Assembly: GCA_012511615.1 (NCBI GenBank)
Contig: JAAZFS010000270.1
Span: 1-7,170, forward strand
Reading direction: 5' to 3'
DNA: 7,170 bases
Source of the DNA: Elusimicrobiota bacterium
GTDB taxonomy: Bacteria > CG03 > SLGR01
Of the stretch, positions 5,301 to 7,170 are shown in pieces. Made by a program: the position numbers and the translations under genes. Position 1 is the first letter of the stretch. The number at the start of each line of letters is the position of its first letter. The notes beneath the pieces are model-generated. The model was given only the letters and a program-made list of their open reading frames with translations. It searched no databases and was not told the origin of the DNA.

Positions 5301-5876
5301 TCACGCACCAGACTCTTCGTATTTTCGGCCTTTCTCAAAGGCCTCCTGATTTATTTCCACAGTCCTCTTCGGAACAGAATCCGCCAAGGCATCCATCCAG
5401 GATTTTTCTGAAAGATCCAGGTATTTTGATACAATTCCCAAAACGGCTGTATTGATACATTTTCTATTTATACCTTCAGCAAGCTCCTCCGGAACAATAA
5501 AGAGACTATTCTTAAACTTGCTTTTTATAAAGGCTTCGATAGTTTCAGGATAGCTTTCAGAATTTACCGGCTGAATCCTATTTTTCAAAACTATCATCTT
5601 TACTTCTGGAGAAGCATAGTCAATCCACCTTAGTATCTCCACCTCTTCAAGCGATACAATAATATCAGCCGACCGCTTTGCTATTACAGGAGAATAAACT
5701 TTTTCACCAAATCTTATATGGCTAAAAACCGAACCCCCACGCTGACTCATACCATGAATTTCGCTTTTCTTTGCATCAAAACCATCATACATAGCAGCAA
5801 GACAGATTATGTCGCTAGCCAGGATAATACCCTGCCCTCCTACACCATTTAATAATATACTATATGTTTTCTTCAT
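5301..5876 (-). CDS. iorB: Indolepyruvate:ferredoxin oxidoreductase beta subunit
   Basis: A 191-residue subunit of typical length, with the gamma-type domain of 2-oxoacid:ferredoxin oxidoreductases. With IorA it converts arylpyruvates, CoA and oxidised ferredoxin to arylacetyl-CoA, CO2 and reduced ferredoxin in the cytosol. The glycine-rich GVGGQGIILAS (11-21) and SEIHGMSQRGGSV (38-50) are family signatures. The remainder follows the usual pattern, including RTVEINQEAFEKG (about 171-183) near the C-terminus. Its ATG lies inside the iorA end, a 17-base overlap, and its TGA overlaps the upstream GTG candidate of paaK, so translation is likely coupled on both sides. There is no strong ribosome binding site of its own, which fits coupling. 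It has no Fe-S motif, as expected for this subunit. Confidence 0.95.
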   Translation of the reverse strand: MKKTYSILLNGVGGQGIILASDIICLAAMYDGFDAKKSEIHGMSQRGGSVFSHIRFGEKVYSPVIAKRSADIIVSLEEVEILRWIDYASPEVKMIVLKNRIQPVNSESYPETIEAFIKSKFKNSLFIVPEELAEGINRKCINTAVLGIVSKYLDLSEKSWMDALADSVPKRTVEINQEAFEKGRKYEESGA

Positions 5877-7170
5877 TGTCTTTATTCTGTTTTACCGTTT
5901 TTCTATGATTGATAACACATTTACCCTTAACTACCATAAGAGAGAGTCTATTACTATCAATCATCCTTAAAATATTTTCCTTAAGTTCTTCTCTATTAAA
6001 TGCTTCAATTACAGCGAAATTATCATCATCAATTCCTGCCGCAGCCGCCAGTAGCCGGTAATCCAGTACTCCGGATTTTTCCCCACAGAGCCTGCTTCCA
6101 GAAAAAGGATTAGGTTGCATTCCCGTCATAGCGGTCGTACCATTATCCAAAACTATTACAAGAGATTTTCGTCCATTATAAGCCGCATTAAAAAGCCCTG
6201 TAATTCCTGAATGAGCAAAAGTTGAATCTCCGATTACAGCTACATTATTATTTTTATAGTTTTCCCCTTCTGCTATTTCGACCCCTTGCGTAATTCCTAT
6301 ACTGGCCCCCATTTCAACACAAGTATCCATGGCACTAATTGGTGGTAAGACCGCCAGCGTATAGCATCCGATATCACCAGAAACATTCATATTGAGCTCA
6401 TTTAGTATCTGAAGTACAGGTCTGTGGGGACAGCCCGGACAGAGGCTAGGGGGTCTAGCCGGAACTTCAAAGGGAATTTCATAAGGCTCAGGCATGGTAA
6501 ACTTATCATCAAATGCCTCTTTCAAAAGATCACTACTTAATTCGCCTCTTATTGGTAGCCGAGACTTACCCTCGACTTTCCAACCCAGAGCTTTTACATG
6601 TTTTTCGATGAAGGGCTCCAATTCTTCGGCAACATATAGATTTTCAATTGTCTCTGCGAATTCTTTTATTAAACCTTCTGGAAATGGATAGACCATTCCC
6701 AGCTTCAATGCAGATGCTTCAGGAAAAGCTTCTCTGACATAATTATATGACATTCCTGAAGTAATAAAGCCTGTTTTTTTTGATTTGTATTCGATTCGAT
6801 TGATTGAAAATTTGTCTGCATCTTCAGCCATTTGCTTCATGCGTTCTTCAACCACAAGATGCCTTTCCCGTGCAAAAGCTGGTATCATGACATATTTTTT
6901 TATGTTCTTTTTAAAACCCTCTATTTCCGGTGGCTCTATTTTTTCTCCTTCAGATACAATACTTTTTGCATGTGATATTCGCGTAACAGTTCTCAAAAGA
7001 ACCGGGCAGTCATATTTTTCACTGATTTCAAAAGCCATTTTTGTAAAATCTCGAGCCTCCTCTGAATCAGAGGGCTCCAACATAGGTAGTTTGGCTGCCA
7101 GAGCATAGTTTCGGCTATCCTGCTCATTTTGAGAGGAATACATGTTTGGATCGTCAGCTGTTACTATAAC
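5860..7170 (-). CDS. iorA: Indolepyruvate:ferredoxin oxidoreductase alpha subunit (N-terminus outside the window; no C-terminal ferredoxin domain)
   Basis: This is a 5'-partial gene. The frame is open to the window edge: nine codons (VIVTADDPN) precede the first visible Met at 7143, and VADDPxMxSSQNEQDSR is a conserved internal IorA motif, so that Met is not the start and roughly 150 N-terminal residues are missing. Counting from that Met, the end of the pyrimidine-binding domain (1-55), a transketolase-C-like domain (about 118-215) and the thiamine-pyrophosphate domain (230-410) follow. GDSTFAHSG (305-313) and VLDNGTTAMTG (331-341) form the cofactor site. C235 and C238 (CPGCPH), C260 (GDIGCYTL) and C409 (VVKGKC) match the four ligands of the proximal [4Fe-4S] cluster. 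The protein stops 18 residues after C409, without the dicluster ferredoxin-like domain usually found at the IorA C-terminus. It overlaps iorB by 17 bases. Confidence 0.94.
   Translation of the reverse strand, partial: VIVTADDPNMYSSQNEQDSRNYALAAKLPMLEPSDSEEARDFTKMAFEISEKYDCPVLLRTVTRISHAKSIVSEGEKIEPPEIEGFKKNIKKYVMIPAFARERHLVVEERMKQMAEDADKFSINRIEYKSKKTGFITSGMSYNYVREAFPEASALKLGMVYPFPEGLIKEFAETIENLYVAEELEPFIEKHVKALGWKVEGKSRLPIRGELSSDLLKEAFDDKFTMPEPYEIPFEVPARPPSLCPGCPHRPVLQILNELNMNVSGDIGCYTLAVLPPISAMDTCVEMGASIGITQGVEIAEGENYKNNNVAVIGDSTFAHSGITGLFNAAYNGRKSLVIVLDNGTTAMTGMQPNPFSGSRLCGEKSGVLDYRLLAAAAGIDDDNFAVIEAFNREELKENILRMIDSNRLSLMVVKGKCVINHRKTVKQNKDNEENI

Noticed and set aside
7141..7143. ATG at 7143 as the start of iorA
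   Set aside because: The frame stays open to the window edge and the preceding residues VIVTADDPN are part of a conserved internal IorA motif, so the gene begins outside the window.

Overview
This 7.2 kb window comes from an AT-rich bacterial genome. It looks like an anaerobe of the Bacillota (clostridial or halanaerobial type), inferred from AGGAG/GGAGG ribosome binding sites, tightly packed genes, an oxygen-sensitive indolepyruvate:ferredoxin oxidoreductase, a stand-alone 2[4Fe-4S] ferredoxin and an M42 aminopeptidase. The species cannot be named from the sequence. There are no tRNA or rRNA genes, insertion sequences, CRISPR arrays or phage genes, and no gene-free stretch above 300 bases.

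Right side (3562-7170, minus strand): an aryl-acid operon in the order iorA (start outside the window) - iorB - phenylacetate-CoA ligase (paaK) - tandem-ACT protein. Adjacent genes overlap or abut, so translation is probably coupled. IorAB oxidatively decarboxylates arylpyruvates, made from Phe, Tyr and Trp, to arylacetyl-CoA. PaaK interconverts arylacetate and arylacetyl-CoA. The ACT protein is a likely amino-acid sensor. A PaaI-type thioesterase on the plus strand (3182-3565) converges on this operon, its stop codon overlapping that of the ACT gene, and could hydrolyse the same CoA thioesters. The set can serve aromatic amino-acid fermentation or, run in reverse, aromatic amino-acid synthesis from arylacetates.

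Left side (1-2984, minus strand): ferredoxin - YggS/PLPBP - M42 aminopeptidase - histidine-rich membrane protein - start of a further gene cut by the window edge. A 197-base divergent intergenic region (2985-3181) separates this run from the thioesterase and holds a candidate promoter for the ferredoxin. The run is plausibly one transcript, with an imperfect hairpin between yggS and the peptidase gene.

The points most worth a second look are: IorA ends right after its core domains and lacks the C-terminal ferredoxin-like domain usual in the family, while a 2[4Fe-4S] ferredoxin is encoded nearby; that ferredoxin has a Gly/Arg-rich tail; the membrane protein of unknown function has paired ISDxxxP and HxxH-type motifs; and the thioesterase has no visible Shine-Dalgarno sequence. 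No wholly new multi-gene system is evident; most genes belong to known families.
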